A stretch of DNA of 64,000 nucleotides from Pseudoalteromonas arctica A 37-1-2 (GCF_000238395.3 NZ_CP011025.1:2666001-2730000), one strand, 5' to 3'. Positions 36,039-46,597 are shown, counted from the stretch's first letter. Made by a program: numbers and translations. Notes: generated from the letters alone by a model not told the origin.

Positions 36039-39000
36039 TTAATCGCGAGTTGGTGTTACCTTAGGTGAATAAACTTGTGGTTTTTTATGTACTTCTACAA
36101 ACTTTTCACTAACATCCGATTTGTCTGATGCAGCTGCTTTAGTTAACGAAGGAGTTAATGCTTTGGTGCTCTGTAGCAGCTTAGAATCCGAAGCAAAGCC
36201 AAGCATTTCAAAGTCATCAATTATCCAGCCTCTAAAGCCATTGTAGAGCCCATCATTCGTTTGGAAGTCAAAACGTATGACAACTGATTGACCTACATAA
36301 TCAGTTAGATCTAGCTCTTCAAGCACCCAAACAGGTTTACGATTATAACCACCCGATGAGAATGGTTTTGCCTTACGATCTGCCTCATTTGGATCAACAA
36401 AAGGGTTTAGCTTCTTAAGTGTTTCAAAGGTTTCACCACTGTCAGTACTTATTTGCACTTCCATGATATCGTATCCATTCTCATTAGGATTTACTGATTC
36501 AATTTCCCACCATGTTCTAAATTTAAGAAGTGCGGCACTAACTGATGTCAAGTCAATCGCAGGCGATACAAGCTGTCCTGAATTTGCTTGCTCTGAGCCC
36601 CCGCCACTAAGAAGGTAATCATTACTGTTTTGTGTGCCTATGAATGTACCCGTATCTTCTTGACCATACCACCACGCACTGTTACCGCTCGATGCTTTAG
36701 GTAATAACGCTTTTGGGCCTTCCTCATCTGGCGCTAGAGAAGTATATCCTCCATCAACTAAGGTATTAGTAATGCTATTATTTGCGAGGTCAACCTGGTT
36801 CCAAAATCCTGTAAATTGCCAGCTATTTTCACCTTCTTCAAAGCCATCAGAAAATATTATTTGCTCTTCTAAATTTTGGCTAACAAGTGTGAAATTCTCT
36901 AGACGCTCTTTACCTGCCAATATGATAACTTCTTCACGCACTGAGGTTGTATAACCAAATGCAGAAACTTCCATTATGAAAGATTCAATTTCATCACCAT
37001 CCGAATCACTTTTTGAAATATTCGAAATAGCAAATTCACCATTACTATCAGTAGTTGAAGCGGCAAAGAAACCATTTGTTTGCTCACCACCAGAAATCCT
37101 TACAGAGGCACCTTCTAATGGATTACCGTTACCATCAACAATAAAACCACTTAAAGAGCCAACAGCACCAACTTCAGCAGATGCTAAATTTAAGGTTGTT
37201 TGAATTGTACTTTCATCATTAACGATGATTGAGGTAGCGGCTGTTTGGTAAGCTTCTTTAGTGCCATATGCTTTATATGATCCCGCTTCTAAGTACATAT
37301 TACTAACACCTAACGAATCTGTGTAGCTAGACATTTCAAAGTTTTGTCCTGTGTCAGATTCAAGGCTAATTTGTACGCCCACTTGCGGCTCAAGGGATAC
37401 AGTGTCTTTTGCGGTTAATATGACTGTTGAGTACTCAAATTCAAACTCCTTAACAACAACAACTTCTGATCCACTCGTAGGGTTAAGCAAGTTAATAGTT
37501 GCAAGCAAGCGATGCCTTGAAGCGCTCGTATCAAGATCAACTAGTAATTCGCTTTCAGTTGTTGAGCTAGCTTTAACCGTTTGCCATTTATCTGAGGCAC
37601 CAAAAGACTGCAGTTCCCAATCGATATTTTCTACTTGTAAATCAGTATCTATCGAGTCAAATAATAGTTGTGTTTGAGCCGTAAAAGGATCGGGTATAGC
37701 ATTTGAAATGATCACTTTGCTATCAATAATTGCCTGTGCTTTTTCTAAGGCTTTTTGTGCATTAACAATTGGAATTTGGTGAGCTAACGTCGCAATATTA
37801 GTCCCCTTATCCACACTCTCTGATGGAGTAATATAACGCTCAGTCACAAACTCTGTTGCACTATCAATTAATATATTTTTTACCTCTTCGCCTGTAAAAT
37901 CTGGGTAAATAGAATATATGAGTGAAGCCACCCCTGTTACTATAGCTGCACCTGAAGATGTCCCCGAAAAAGCACTTGTACCATCTCCATATTGACTATC
38001 TGTATAATATTGAGAATTTGACTTCAAGGTTTTATAAGAAGTCGGTGCTGCTATATCTACTGAGCTCCCATAGTTACTATAAAAAGGTAAACGGTTATCA
38101 TCACCAACAACGGCAACAAACATCACGTTCTGCTGCTTTTGTAAATTACCGTTACTAGTAAAGTGAAGAGCTGAGCTATGTAAGCGTGCATCCACACCGT
38201 AAACATTATTGCTGTTGCCCGCACCATTGCCGATGCCATTACCTGCAGACCACACTAATAACTTATCTAAATTACTTTCTGCTATTTTTCGGTAGGGTCT
38301 AGAAGCGACTAGAGCAAGCGTATTTCGCTCTTCTAAGCTAACAATGTTCGATGGGTCGAAAGAAACTGGAATATAACCAGGGATTGACCATGAGCTATTT
38401 ACCGTCACAACACCTGCTTTTGATAATAAAGCTTTAAGGCTTTCTTTACCCCAATTACCTAAGATTAATTGAGAAGACCAGTTAATCCCAGACATGCCTG
38501 TCCCATTATTGGTAGCGGCACCAATAGTACCTGCTACAGCTGTACCATGATCAGAAACTTGGGACGTCAATACTTCAGAGTAGCGTCCTTTTAGCTCTGG
38601 ATGGGTTGTATCAAAGCCACCATCAGAAATTGCTACTAAAACATCAGTGCTACCCGTTGTAAAGTCCCATGCAGCCGTTGCTAATATTTTCTCTAGATGC
38701 CAGTTATCGCCGCCATCAGTGAAGTCACTACCGTCATTTGGTATTGTATCTTCTTGTCGTAATACGTTCTGCCCTTCAAAAACACGGTTATCAACACTTG
38801 AAACGCCCTGCTCTAGCTTTAACAGCTCCATTGCTTCTTTAATCTTTAAATCACTTTCATCATATTCAACTAATAAGCCCTGTGTTTCGTCATAACCTTT
38901 TACAACTAACTGCTCATAATTAGCCACGAGCGTTTTAAGTGCATCCTTATCAAGTGAAGACGAGTAGACCCAAGATTGATTTGATATCGCCCCTATTAGC

Positions 39001-39734
39001 TCGTTAACTTCAGTAGTATCATCATTACCAGAAACTTTTAACACATCAAATTCAAAACTTGGAGTAATACTAAATGTTGTACTTTTAACGCTATCATTAT
39101 CTTTTGACTGCGCAATTAATTTATACTCACCCACGGCAGTTGGAGTAAGAGTTACTGATTGATCTTCAGATTTAGTTAACGTTAATGCTGAAGTCTCTGG
39201 TTGCATTTCCACCTGCCAGTTAATTTCACCTAAATCATCGTCAGAAATAAAATTAATAGCCACTTCTTGGTTTTGTACTGGCACAGAACTAAAGCTAATT
39301 GCGGTATTGCTTAGCTGTGCAAATACCGGATTAACTGTAATAATCACACTACCAGTGACCACCTCACCTGCAGAGTCTTTGACTGATAACTGAAACTCTA
39401 AATTTGCTTGCTCAGAGACATCTGGCGCTATAAATGAGGTCGAAGCAGTTGTTGATGTGTTCAACTCAACACTTGTCCCATCAGTTTGAGACCATTCATA
39501 TGATAACTCGCTGCCTTCAGGGTCCGTTCCCTGAGCAGTTAAAACAACTTCAGTATTTTCATCAACACTTTGATCATCTCCCATTACTAACGCTGGAGGC
39601 TTATTTTGTAATGCTGTTGGTTCGACACTTTTATCATCACTTCCACACCCAACCAAAGACGTTATAGTGATCGCAAGTAGTAATTTTTTAAAATATTTAA
39701 CTTCTGTATTTAATCCAAATTTAGTTTGTCGCAT
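36039..39734 (-). CDS. Large S8 (subtilisin-like) serine protease lipoprotein
   Basis: 1,231 residues. Signal peptide with lipobox (TSLVGCGSDD), so probably anchored to the outer membrane. Ig/cadherin-like repeat near 45-135, then the S8 domain with catalytic Asp371 (AISDGGFDTTHP), His396 (SDHGTAVAGT) and Ser593 (SGTSSGAA). After it come a carboxypeptidase-regulatory-like repeat (LSGFIVDGNGNPLEGASVRI) and a jelly-roll/MAM-like region (NGFRGWIIDDFEMLG), as in immune-inhibitor-A-type proteases. ATG follows AAGGAG. It interrupts the usual aroC to epmC neighbourhood and is flanked by 60-bp direct repeats. Likely an extracellular protein degrader; the target is unknown. Confidence 0.92.
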   Translation of the reverse strand: MRQTKFGLNTEVKYFKKLLLAITITSLVGCGSDDKSVEPTALQNKPPALVMGDDQSVDENTEVVLTAQGTDPEGSELSYEWSQTDGTSVELNTSTTASTSFIAPDVSEQANLEFQLSVKDSAGEVVTGSVIITVNPVFAQLSNTAISFSSVPVQNQEVAINFISDDDLGEINWQVEMQPETSALTLTKSEDQSVTLTPTAVGEYKLIAQSKDNDSVKSTTFSITPSFEFDVLKVSGNDDTTEVNELIGAISNQSWVYSSSLDKDALKTLVANYEQLVVKGYDETQGLLVEYDESDLKIKEAMELLKLEQGVSSVDNRVFEGQNVLRQEDTIPNDGSDFTDGGDNWHLEKILATAAWDFTTGSTDVLVAISDGGFDTTHPELKGRYSEVLTSQVSDHGTAVAGTIGAATNNGTGMSGINWSSQLILGNWGKESLKALLSKAGVVTVNSSWSIPGYIPVSFDPSNIVSLEERNTLALVASRPYRKIAESNLDKLLVWSAGNGIGNGAGNSNNVYGVDARLHSSALHFTSNGNLQKQQNVMFVAVVGDDNRLPFYSNYGSSVDIAAPTSYKTLKSNSQYYTDSQYGDGTSAFSGTSSGAAIVTGVASLIYSIYPDFTGEEVKNILIDSATEFVTERYITPSESVDKGTNIATLAHQIPIVNAQKALEKAQAIIDSKVIISNAIPDPFTAQTQLLFDSIDTDLQVENIDWELQSFGASDKWQTVKASSTTESELLVDLDTSASRHRLLATINLLNPTSGSEVVVVKEFEFEYSTVILTAKDTVSLEPQVGVQISLESDTGQNFEMSSYTDSLGVSNMYLEAGSYKAYGTKEAYQTAATSIIVNDESTIQTTLNLASAEVGAVGSLSGFIVDGNGNPLEGASVRISGGEQTNGFFAASTTDSNGEFAISNISKSDSDGDEIESFIMEVSAFGYTTSVREEVIILAGKERLENFTLVSQNLEEQIIFSDGFEEGENSWQFTGFWNQVDLANNSITNTLVDGGYTSLAPDEEGPKALLPKASSGNSAWWYGQEDTGTFIGTQNSNDYLLSGGGSEQANSGQLVSPAIDLTSVSAALLKFRTWWEIESVNPNENGYDIMEVQISTDSGETFETLKKLNPFVDPNEADRKAKPFSSGGYNRKPVWVLEELDLTDYVGQSVVIRFDFQTNDGLYNGFRGWIIDDFEMLGFASDSKLLQSTKALTPSLTKAAASDKSDVSEKFVEVHKKPQVYSPKVTPTRD

Positions 39735-40226
39735 TCCTGCTCCTTTTTAAAATCCATGATAAATATTTACTTAGCTAATAAAAAACGATTTTACGTCTCT
39801 ATAAAGATAGATAAATCCTCATAGAAACACGCTAAAATTGCGAGAGTAAATAATAGATTGATTGCGGCAGGAAGTTACAGATCATGGTAAAGACGAGATC
39901 CAACTTCCTTGTTGCTATGATTAGTATTTAATATAGTTAAGCTAATAGTTTTATACCAATCAATTTCTTATTTAAAGAGTAATTCTTTGTATAATTATAA
40001 AGCACTGGTTTATTTAATAATAAAAAACAGAACTTAATTAACATTAGCATTACGAGAGAGAGAAAACCATAGTCTATTCTTCAAGATTGAATTTATATTA
40101 ATATATTTTTTATTTAGCTGTTTTAGCTTATTTTTATTCAGTATTTGAGTCTATTCGATTTGAAAAAGACATCACCTTATTAAGCGTTGTGTTATGGTTT
40201 TGTAAAAAATAGAAATGAGATCAGTT
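39735..40226. other. AT-rich spacer upstream of the subtilase
   Basis: About 490 bp without a credible gene. It contains an 8-bp stem AGGAAGTT / AACTTCCT (39869-39909) with a 25-nt loop and must hold the subtilase promoter, which I could not assign. Confidence 0.45.
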
Positions 40227-40287
40227 ATTTTCCGCACTAAAAAACGAGACGAATTGTATGGGCTTTTACAACTAAAGTAACAATAAG
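40227..40287. repeat. 60-bp direct repeat, copy B
   Basis: Second copy of the 35591-35650 repeat, same orientation. About 40 bp present beside copy A is missing here. It ends 24 bp beyond the stop of the zinc-ribbon gene. Confidence 0.85.
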
Positions 40288-40310
40288 GCGTGATAGTAAA
40301 TATAAGCAGA

Positions 40311-40772
40311 CTAATCTTTCACTTTATTGATATTTTTAATAATACCTAAACAGTAAAGAGTATTACCAAGTTCTTTACGCTGTGTTTTTTCACCTGAGGT
40401 TTTATTGGCTAAGCTAGTTAACATATCGTACCGTTTACGTAGAGTTAGTATATATCTGGCATGTCTACGGCATTCAAAGCAATGAGTACAGTGTGAATCG
40501 ACCCAAAATCTTAACGTTTCAAACCAATATTGCTGCTCTTGAGCAAAAAAAATAAATGCCTTAGAGCAAGTCCCGCACTTCTCTTCAATATCAACATAAA
40601 GTGCCCGAGGATAAATGGCATAGTTTTGCTTTTTTATATCAGCCAATATTACCGTATTAGGGAAGTATTTAAGGCTCGAGTAACGCCAGTGCGCATTCTC
40701 TATCGCCTCTATTGTCACTGGGGTATTGGTAGTTATTGGTGTATTGCCATACCTTGGGTGATTTAGATACAT
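40311..40772 (-). CDS. Zinc-ribbon protein, function unknown
   Basis: 153 residues. The central part (about 58-110) matches the small 'probable zinc-ribbon' family: VDIEEKCGTCSKAFIF, a Gln/Trp stretch (EQQYWFETLRFWVD), then CTHCFECRRHARY; two CxxC pairs would bind zinc. Related proteins are usually just that domain. The N-terminus (MYLNHPRYGNTPITTNTP) is not recognised. A single gene. Confidence 0.75.
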   Translation of the reverse strand: MYLNHPRYGNTPITTNTPVTIEAIENAHWRYSSLKYFPNTVILADIKKQNYAIYPRALYVDIEEKCGTCSKAFIFFAQEQQYWFETLRFWVDSHCTHCFECRRHARYILTLRKRYDMLTSLANKTSGEKTQRKELGNTLYCLGIIKNINKVKD

Positions 40773-40834
40773 GAGCTGCCTAGTTTAAACTTATGATTTT
40801 AAGGTATAAAACATGCCATATAAGAAAACAATAA

Positions 40835-41482
40835 TTATACAGGCGTTCCTGCTTCATCACACTCTACAATATCGGTCTCGGTTAATGCCTGAGTGATCCA
40901 TGCTTGCAATACTGGGCAGCGCATAACAAAGTCACAATATTGTTGCGCCTCTGGCGATAACATAATTTGATAGGTTTTTAAACGCAATACAATAGGTACG
41001 TACATAGCATCAGCAATACTAAAATCACCAAAAAACCACTCATTTGGAAACACATCTTGTTGCTGTGCAAATATCTCGTCTATACGGGCTATGTCTTTTA
41101 ATGCTTCGCTCGATAGGTCTACTTTACGGGTAGCTCTTATATTCATTGGCATTTCGCTGCGCAGCGCCATAAAGCCTGAATGCATTTCAGCGCTTAGCGC
41201 ACGCGCTTTAGCTCTTTGGGTAATATATTTTGGCCATGCAGCGCCCGATAAGTAAGCATCGTTAATATATTCACAAATTGCTAGTGAATCCCATACCTGT
41301 AAATCGCCATCAATTAACGCTGGAACTTTTTGCACAGCAAAGGTCTTTTTTAGTTCATTGTAAAAATCAGGGGTGTCGAGTACCAGCTGGGTTTCACTAA
41401 ACTCAACATCAAATTTACTCATTAAATACCATGCGCGTAATGACCAGCTAGAGTAGTTTTTATTACCGATAAATAATTGCAT
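40835..41482 (-). CDS. Glutathione S-transferase family protein
   Basis: Start placed at ATG 41482 (MQLFIGNKNYSSWSLRAWYL), which opens the thioredoxin-like N domain at its usual first strand; the frame to 41545 adds 21 unrelated residues. 215 residues. QKVPALIDGDLQVWDSLAIC is the glutathione-binding segment with cis-Pro and Ser; an all-helical C domain follows. The substrate is unknown. Confidence 0.88.
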   Translation of the reverse strand: MQLFIGNKNYSSWSLRAWYLMSKFDVEFSETQLVLDTPDFYNELKKTFAVQKVPALIDGDLQVWDSLAICEYINDAYLSGAAWPKYITQRAKARALSAEMHSGFMALRSEMPMNIRATRKVDLSSEALKDIARIDEIFAQQQDVFPNEWFFGDFSIADAMYVPIVLRLKTYQIMLSPEAQQYCDFVMRCPVLQAWITQALTETDIVECDEAGTPV

Positions 41483-41588
41483 ATTGTAGATACCAAAGTG
41501 AATAGACGCTCCTACCATACTAGGTGATTTAACAACCAACAACATTTTGTTTAAAGTCTCTTTGCTAACTGTTACTTAGAGCTATTAA

Positions 41589-41966
41589 TTACTCACTCAA
41601 CTGCTTGTTTAAATGCTTTTTTAATAGTTGTGTATTACGCGTGTTAGCTTTAAAAAAAGCATCAAAAACATCGCCAAAAAATGGCACTAAACCGCCCACA
41701 AAGTCTATGAGCATATTGATAATCATCTTAGTTTTTATACGTTTACTCACACCTAAACGCTGGGCTTCTATCAGCACATAACTTGATAAAATTAGCCCTG
41801 CGGCATCACCTATAACGGGAATTAAACCAATCACAGCCTCCAAACCTATATTAAATTTAGTAAAAGGAATACCAATGCTGCTATCAGTTAACTTACTGAA
41901 TCGCTCTAAGCGGGCTATTGCAGCTTGGGCTTTCATTTGTGAGTGTTCATTAATATTATCGTTCAT
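41589..41966 (-). CDS. DUF4112 membrane protein
   Basis: 125 residues with the DUF4112 pattern: FTKFNIGLEAVIGLIPVIGD, then GVSKRIKTKMIINMLIDFVG and LVPFFGDVFDAFFKAN. Two hydrophobic hairpin-like segments. Function unknown. GGAGGG lies upstream of the ATG. It lies on the minus strand between aroC and the GST gene. Confidence 0.85.
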   Translation of the reverse strand: MNDNINEHSQMKAQAAIARLERFSKLTDSSIGIPFTKFNIGLEAVIGLIPVIGDAAGLILSSYVLIEAQRLGVSKRIKTKMIINMLIDFVGGLVPFFGDVFDAFFKANTRNTQLLKKHLNKQLSE

Positions 41967-42044
41967 GATTACTACCCTCCTTCTTGCAGTATATAGGGCC
42001 TACTTGAACAACTCCTGAAAGGCTTTAAACTAAATTACAGACAT

Positions 42045-42072
42045 AAAAAAACGCGGTAGTCCGCGTTTTTTA
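42045..42072 (-). terminator. Terminator of aroC
   Basis: AAAAACGCGG-TAGT-CCGCGTTTTT, near-perfect, with A- and T-runs on either side, 14 bp past the stop. Confidence 0.87.
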
Positions 42073-42085
42073 TAATTATAAATAC

Positions 42086-43183
42086 TTACACAGAGCCGTT
42101 AATTGGCCCGTGTTCGTGGTTTACATGTGGATTTTGTCCGCGTTGGCGCAGTAAATGATCCATTAATGTAATAGCCATCATTGCCTCAGCAATCGGGATT
42201 GCACGAATGCCAACACACGGATCGTGACGACCTTTGGTGATCATCTCAACCGCTTCGTTGCTTGTATTAATGCTGTTACCTGGGATGGTAATACTCGACG
42301 TTGGTTTTAGCGCAATAGAAGCAATAATATCTTGCCCTGTCGAAATACCCGCAAGTACGCCACCTGCATGGTTTGATGTAAAACCTTCAGGGGTTAGCTC
42401 GTCGCGATGCTCAGAGCCTTTTTGCTCAACTACGTCAAAGCCATCACCAATTTCAACGCCTTTAACTGCATTAATACTCATTAATGAGTGTGCAAGCTCG
42501 GCATCAAGGCGGTCAAATACTGGCTCACCAAGACCAACAGGTACATTGCTTGCCACTACTTTTACTTTAGCGCCAACTGAGTCACCTTGCTTTTTAAGGT
42601 CACGCATATATTCGTCAAGCGCTTCAAGCTTACTTGCATCAGGGAAGAAGAATAAGTTATTTTCAACTTCGTCCCAATCAAACGTTTCCGCCTTAATAGG
42701 ACCTAGCTGGCTTAAGCATGCTTTAACTTCAATACCATGAAATTGCTTTAAGTATTTTTTAGCGATAGCGCCTGCCGCTACGCGTATTGCGGTTTCACGT
42801 GCAGACGAACGGCCGCCACCACGATAATCGCGCAGGCCGTACTTATGCCAATACGTGTAATCGCCATGACCTGGGCGAAATACATCTTTAATTTTGCCGT
42901 AATCTTGCGAACGTTGATCGGTGTTTTCAATTAATAAACCAATGCTAGTACCTGTGGTTTTACCTTCAAAAACGCCTGCTAATATTTTTATTTGATCGCT
43001 TTCACGGCGCTGCGTTGTATAACGGCTTTGGCCTGGTTTTCGGCGATCTAAATCAATTTGTAAGTCGGCCTCTGTGATTTCAAGACCTGCGGGAGTACCA
43101 TCAACAACGCCGCCTAACGCAACGCCGTGGCTCTCACCAAAGGTGGACACTTTAAATAACTGTCCAATGCTATTACCTGCCAT
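42086..43183 (-). CDS. aroC: Chorismate synthase
   Basis: Last step of the shikimate pathway: EPSP to chorismate, using reduced FMN. 365 residues (E. coli 361). Signatures [46 protein letters not shown] and [17 protein letters not shown] are all present. It follows prmB as in E. coli. Confidence 0.98.
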   Translation of the reverse strand: MAGNSIGQLFKVSTFGESHGVALGGVVDGTPAGLEITEADLQIDLDRRKPGQSRYTTQRRESDQIKILAGVFEGKTTGTSIGLLIENTDQRSQDYGKIKDVFRPGHGDYTYWHKYGLRDYRGGGRSSARETAIRVAAGAIAKKYLKQFHGIEVKACLSQLGPIKAETFDWDEVENNLFFFPDASKLEALDEYMRDLKKQGDSVGAKVKVVASNVPVGLGEPVFDRLDAELAHSLMSINAVKGVEIGDGFDVVEQKGSEHRDELTPEGFTSNHAGGVLAGISTGQDIIASIALKPTSSITIPGNSINTSNEAVEMITKGRHDPCVGIRAIPIAEAMMAITLMDHLLRQRGQNPHVNHEHGPINGSV

Positions 43184-43210
43184 TAACTTTCCTCATTCCT
43201 AATGACTACC

Positions 43211-43237
43211 AATAGCCAAGCACACGGCTTGGCTATT
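43211..43237. terminator. Hairpin between prmB and aroC
   Basis: AATAGCCAAG / CTTGGCTATT, 10-bp perfect stem, 7-nt loop. A T-run follows on the plus strand only, while both genes run on the minus strand. So it is more likely an mRNA stability or processing element than a terminator. Confidence 0.5.
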
Positions 43238-43247
43238 CATTTTTTAC

Positions 43248-44183
43248 TTATTTTGCAAAATACTCATCTAGCTGCTTTTTGCTAATTACAAATACACCTA
43301 AGCCGCCTTGTTCAAATTCAATCCATTCAAACGGCGCGCCCGGATACAGTGCATCCATATGTACCATAGAGTTACCAACTTCTACAAATAACAAACCGTT
43401 ATCAGTTAGGTGTTCACTCGCTTCACTTAAAATAGTACGGGTTACATCTAAACCATCGTGGCCTGATGCAAGCCCAAGCTCTGGTTCATGATGAAATTCA
43501 CGTGGTAAGTCAGCCATATCTTCTGCATCAACATATGGTGGGTTTGCTACTATTAGGTCGTATTTTTGACCTGGTACACCGCTAAATACATCAGACTGAA
43601 TGGGTAACACACGATCACTTAACATGTAATCGTTAATGTTAATGTCTGTCACTTCAAGCGCTTCATACGATATATCTACCGCATCAACTTGTGCCTGCTC
43701 AAAAGCTTGCGCAAGTGCAATTGCGATACAACCCGAACCTGTACATAAATCTAATATACGGTTAACCGATTGTGGCTCTTCAAGCCAGGGTGTAAAGCGG
43801 TTGCTGATAAGCTCAGCAAACGGTGAGCGAGGTATAAGTACACGTTCATCCACATAAAATGGCATACCCGCAAACCATGCAATGTTTGTTAAGTAAGGTA
43901 CTGGTGTGCAGTCGTTAATACGTTCTGCAATAAGACCCGCAAGTCGGTTTTTTTCTGTGCTTGTTAAACGCGCGTGCATTAATTCTTTTGGCGCATCAAC
44001 AGGCAAGCTAAGCGCAGGCAGTAATAAGCTTACAGCTTCATCCCATGCGTTATCTGTACCGTGTCCAAAAAATATACTACTACTTGCAAATTGGCTTGTA
44101 GTCCAACGTAACCAGTCATGTAAAGTTGACAGTTCTGCAACGGCTTCTTCGAGTGTTGCTTCTTCTATTTGTAAATCGCTCAT
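43248..44183 (-). CDS. prmB: 50S protein L3 glutamine methyltransferase
   Basis: 311 residues, SAM-dependent N5-glutamine methyltransferase. SAM site ILDLCTGSGCIAIALAQ and catalytic NPPY in LIVANPPYVDAEDM. The N-terminal helical domain identifies PrmB rather than PrmC, as does the prmB-aroC order with smrB divergent. Confidence 0.96.
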   Translation of the reverse strand: MSDLQIEEATLEEAVAELSTLHDWLRWTTSQFASSSIFFGHGTDNAWDEAVSLLLPALSLPVDAPKELMHARLTSTEKNRLAGLIAERINDCTPVPYLTNIAWFAGMPFYVDERVLIPRSPFAELISNRFTPWLEEPQSVNRILDLCTGSGCIAIALAQAFEQAQVDAVDISYEALEVTDININDYMLSDRVLPIQSDVFSGVPGQKYDLIVANPPYVDAEDMADLPREFHHEPELGLASGHDGLDVTRTILSEASEHLTDNGLLFVEVGNSMVHMDALYPGAPFEWIEFEQGGLGVFVISKKQLDEYFAK

Positions 44184-44335
44184 ATATTTTTACCTGTATT
44201 AGCTTACTGACTGTTTTGAGTCTTTAAGACGATTGCATTGCCTATCTGCGCTGGGCAAATTACAATTGCCCCTCATTTAAGTATTGTACCGCCTTTTGCG
44301 CTGCGTTTTTACGTTTTTTTGTTTAGGTAATAGTT

Positions 44336-44893
44336 ATGAAAAAAGACACTCCATCACATTCGTCCCTAAGCAATGACGACATAAGCTTATTTCGTCAAAC
44401 GATCACAGGCGCCAAAGTATTTAAACAAGATACTCATCGTTTTGATACAAAGCCTAAGGTGTCACAAGCTAAGCAATTTGCCCAGCAAAAAAAGCAGGCT
44501 CAATCTGAATTTTTCTTCTCAGACGTTTATATTCCCGATATAGACACCCACGGCACGGTTAAATATGTAAAACCAGGCCAAGATACCTTCCTAGCTAAAC
44601 AGCTTCGCCGTGGTGACTTTGCACCCGATTTGACGCTAGATTTACATGGCTTAAATAAAGAACTTGCTAAAGATGAACTCGCTGGACTCATTCACGAATG
44701 TAAAAAGCAGCATTACTATTGTGCATGTGTAGTGCACGGTATTGGCGGCGGCGTACTAAAGCACAAAGTGCCTCAGTACTTAGTACAGCACCCTGACGTA
44801 ATAGCGATGCACCAAGCCCCTCTCGAATATGGTGGTAGAGGCGCTGTACTCATACTAATTAATTTACCGCAAAGTGATGAATTTAGACGCTAA
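44336..44893 (+). CDS. smrB: Smr-domain endonuclease SmrB
   Basis: 185 residues. The C-terminal Smr domain has LDLHGLNKELAKDELAGLIH and VVHGIGGGVLKHKVPQYL. In E. coli SmrB cleaves mRNA between collided ribosomes. It is divergent from prmB as in E. coli (yfcN). Confidence 0.94.
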   Translation: MKKDTPSHSSLSNDDISLFRQTITGAKVFKQDTHRFDTKPKVSQAKQFAQQKKQAQSEFFFSDVYIPDIDTHGTVKYVKPGQDTFLAKQLRRGDFAPDLTLDLHGLNKELAKDELAGLIHECKKQHYYCACVVHGIGGGVLKHKVPQYLVQHPDVIAMHQAPLEYGGRGAVLILINLPQSDEFRR

Positions 44894-44920
44894 CTATAGC
44901 TATTACTAGGATGTAACTAC

Positions 44921-45850
44921 GTGCATATTTTTTCAATTATTTTTCCGCTCATTTTTATTGTTGCGTTTGGTTATAGCTGTTGCCGATTAAAATTTTTCGA
45001 AAAGCAGCATATTGCAGGCTTAAGTAAATTTACTTTTTATATTAGTTTGCCTGCTTTTTTATTGTTAAATATGTCGCAAATTAACTTACAGCAAAGCATT
45101 AGCCTTTTTGCATTTTTGAGTTTTTACATACCCGTTCTGAGCGTGTTTGGGGTGGGTATTTTAATTGATCGCTTTTATTTAAATAAAAAGTATTTAAAAA
45201 ATTACCAACAACACGGCGTCTTTGGACTTGCTTCTAGCTATTCAAATATGGTGTTAGTGGGTATTCCTATTGTTATTGCATCGCTTGGCAAAGAGATGAT
45301 AGCCATTGCGTTTATGATCATTACTTTTCATAGCACATTGTTATTTGCACTTACTTTTTTAATAGGCGCTAAAGGCAGTAGCGATAAATTTTCGTGGTCG
45401 CATTTTGGGAAAAGTATGGTGTTAAATCCAATAGTACTGAGTATTGGGTGCGGGCTTATATTAAACATATTAGGAGTAACACTGTTCACCGACTTAGCAA
45501 ATAGTTTGGAGCTATTAGCTAAACCAGCAATTGCCTGTGCGCTATTTGTACTTGGTGCAAATTTAGCTTTTTATAAAATAGCAGCAAATTGGCAACCCGC
45601 GTTAATAGCATCAATTTTAAAAATATTTTTATTGCCTGCGCTAGTTTTATTGGTAGGCACCTATGTATTTAAGCTAGACACGCAAATACTTAATGTATTG
45701 GTACTTTTAAGTGCGTCCCCTGTTGGCGTAAATGCTTATCTTATTGCGACTCAAATAAAGCAGCATGAAGCTACTCTTGCTGGGGCTGTCGTACTTTCTA
45801 CTATCTTAAGTGTTATTAGCTTTACGTTTTGGCTAGCTTTACTACTTTAG
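44921..45850 (+). CDS. AEC-family (auxin efflux carrier-like) transporter
   Basis: 309 residues, about 10 membrane segments in two inverted halves. Start is GTG 44921. AIACALFVLGANLAF and SPVGVNAYLIATQ fit the second half of the family. Bacterial members export malate or other carboxylates, but the substrate cannot be told. It begins 27 bp after smrB and ends 1 bp from the convergent SDR gene, with no terminator between. Confidence 0.9.
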   Translation: MHIFSIIFPLIFIVAFGYSCCRLKFFEKQHIAGLSKFTFYISLPAFLLLNMSQINLQQSISLFAFLSFYIPVLSVFGVGILIDRFYLNKKYLKNYQQHGVFGLASSYSNMVLVGIPIVIASLGKEMIAIAFMIITFHSTLLFALTFLIGAKGSSDKFSWSHFGKSMVLNPIVLSIGCGLILNILGVTLFTDLANSLELLAKPAIACALFVLGANLAFYKIAANWQPALIASILKIFLLPALVLLVGTYVFKLDTQILNVLVLLSASPVGVNAYLIATQIKQHEATLAGAVVLSTILSVISFTFWLALLL

Positions 45851-45851
45851 C

Positions 45852-46589
45852 TTACAAACCGCCGGCTACATCAACAAAGCTACCCGTTGTAAAAGAAGCG
45901 TGCTCTGAAGCTAAAAAGTAAATTGCTGCAGCAACCTCTTCGGGTGTACCGCCTCTGCCAAGGGGTAGTTTACTTTTAAGACGATCGACTCGATTTTTTT
46001 CGCCACCATCGCTATGCATATCAGTGTAAATAAGCCCAGGTCTAACCGAGTTAACTCGAATGCCTTTACCTGCCACCTCTTTTGCCAAGCCAATAGTAAA
46101 TGTGTCCATTGCACCTTTAGATGCTGCATAATCAATGTACTCATTAGGAGAGCCCGTTTTAGCGGCCCCCGATGATACATTAACAATACTACCGCCATTT
46201 CCCATTCGCTTTATTGCCTCACGGCTACATAAAAAAGCACTGGTAATATTTGTAGTCAAAACTTCGTTTATGCGCTCAGCACTCATTTCTAACAAAGGCA
46301 TTTGTGGTTTTAAAATACCGGCGTTATTTATTAGTACATCAAGTTGGCTAAATTCTTTATCAATAAAATCAAACAACGCCAAAACATCTGCCTCTTTCGA
46401 TACATCTGCTTTTATAACTTGAGCTCTAACGCTAAAGCTTCTTACTTGATCGGCTACTAGCTTCGCACTAGCTAAATCAGCTTTATAATTAATGCAAACA
46501 TCATAACCATGCTTTGCAAAATATAATGCGGTAGCTGCGCCAATACCTCGACTAGAGCCAGTGATGAGTACAACGGGGGAGCGAGTCAT
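45852..46589 (-). CDS. Short-chain dehydrogenase/reductase
   Basis: 245 residues. NAD(P) site TGSSRGIGAATALYFAKHGY, NNAG, and active-site Ser and YxxxK in VNVSSGAAKTGSPNEYIDYA followed by ASKGAM. The substrate is unknown; the sequence resembles YgfF-type sugar or acetoin reductases. It lies 8 bp after RidA, probably co-transcribed. Confidence 0.9.
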   Translation of the reverse strand: MTRSPVVLITGSSRGIGAATALYFAKHGYDVCINYKADLASAKLVADQVRSFSVRAQVIKADVSKEADVLALFDFIDKEFSQLDVLINNAGILKPQMPLLEMSAERINEVLTTNITSAFLCSREAIKRMGNGGSIVNVSSGAAKTGSPNEYIDYAASKGAMDTFTIGLAKEVAGKGIRVNSVRPGLIYTDMHSDGGEKNRVDRLKSKLPLGRGGTPEEVAAAIYFLASEHASFTTGSFVDVAGGL

Positions 46590-46597
46590 TAAAGCTA

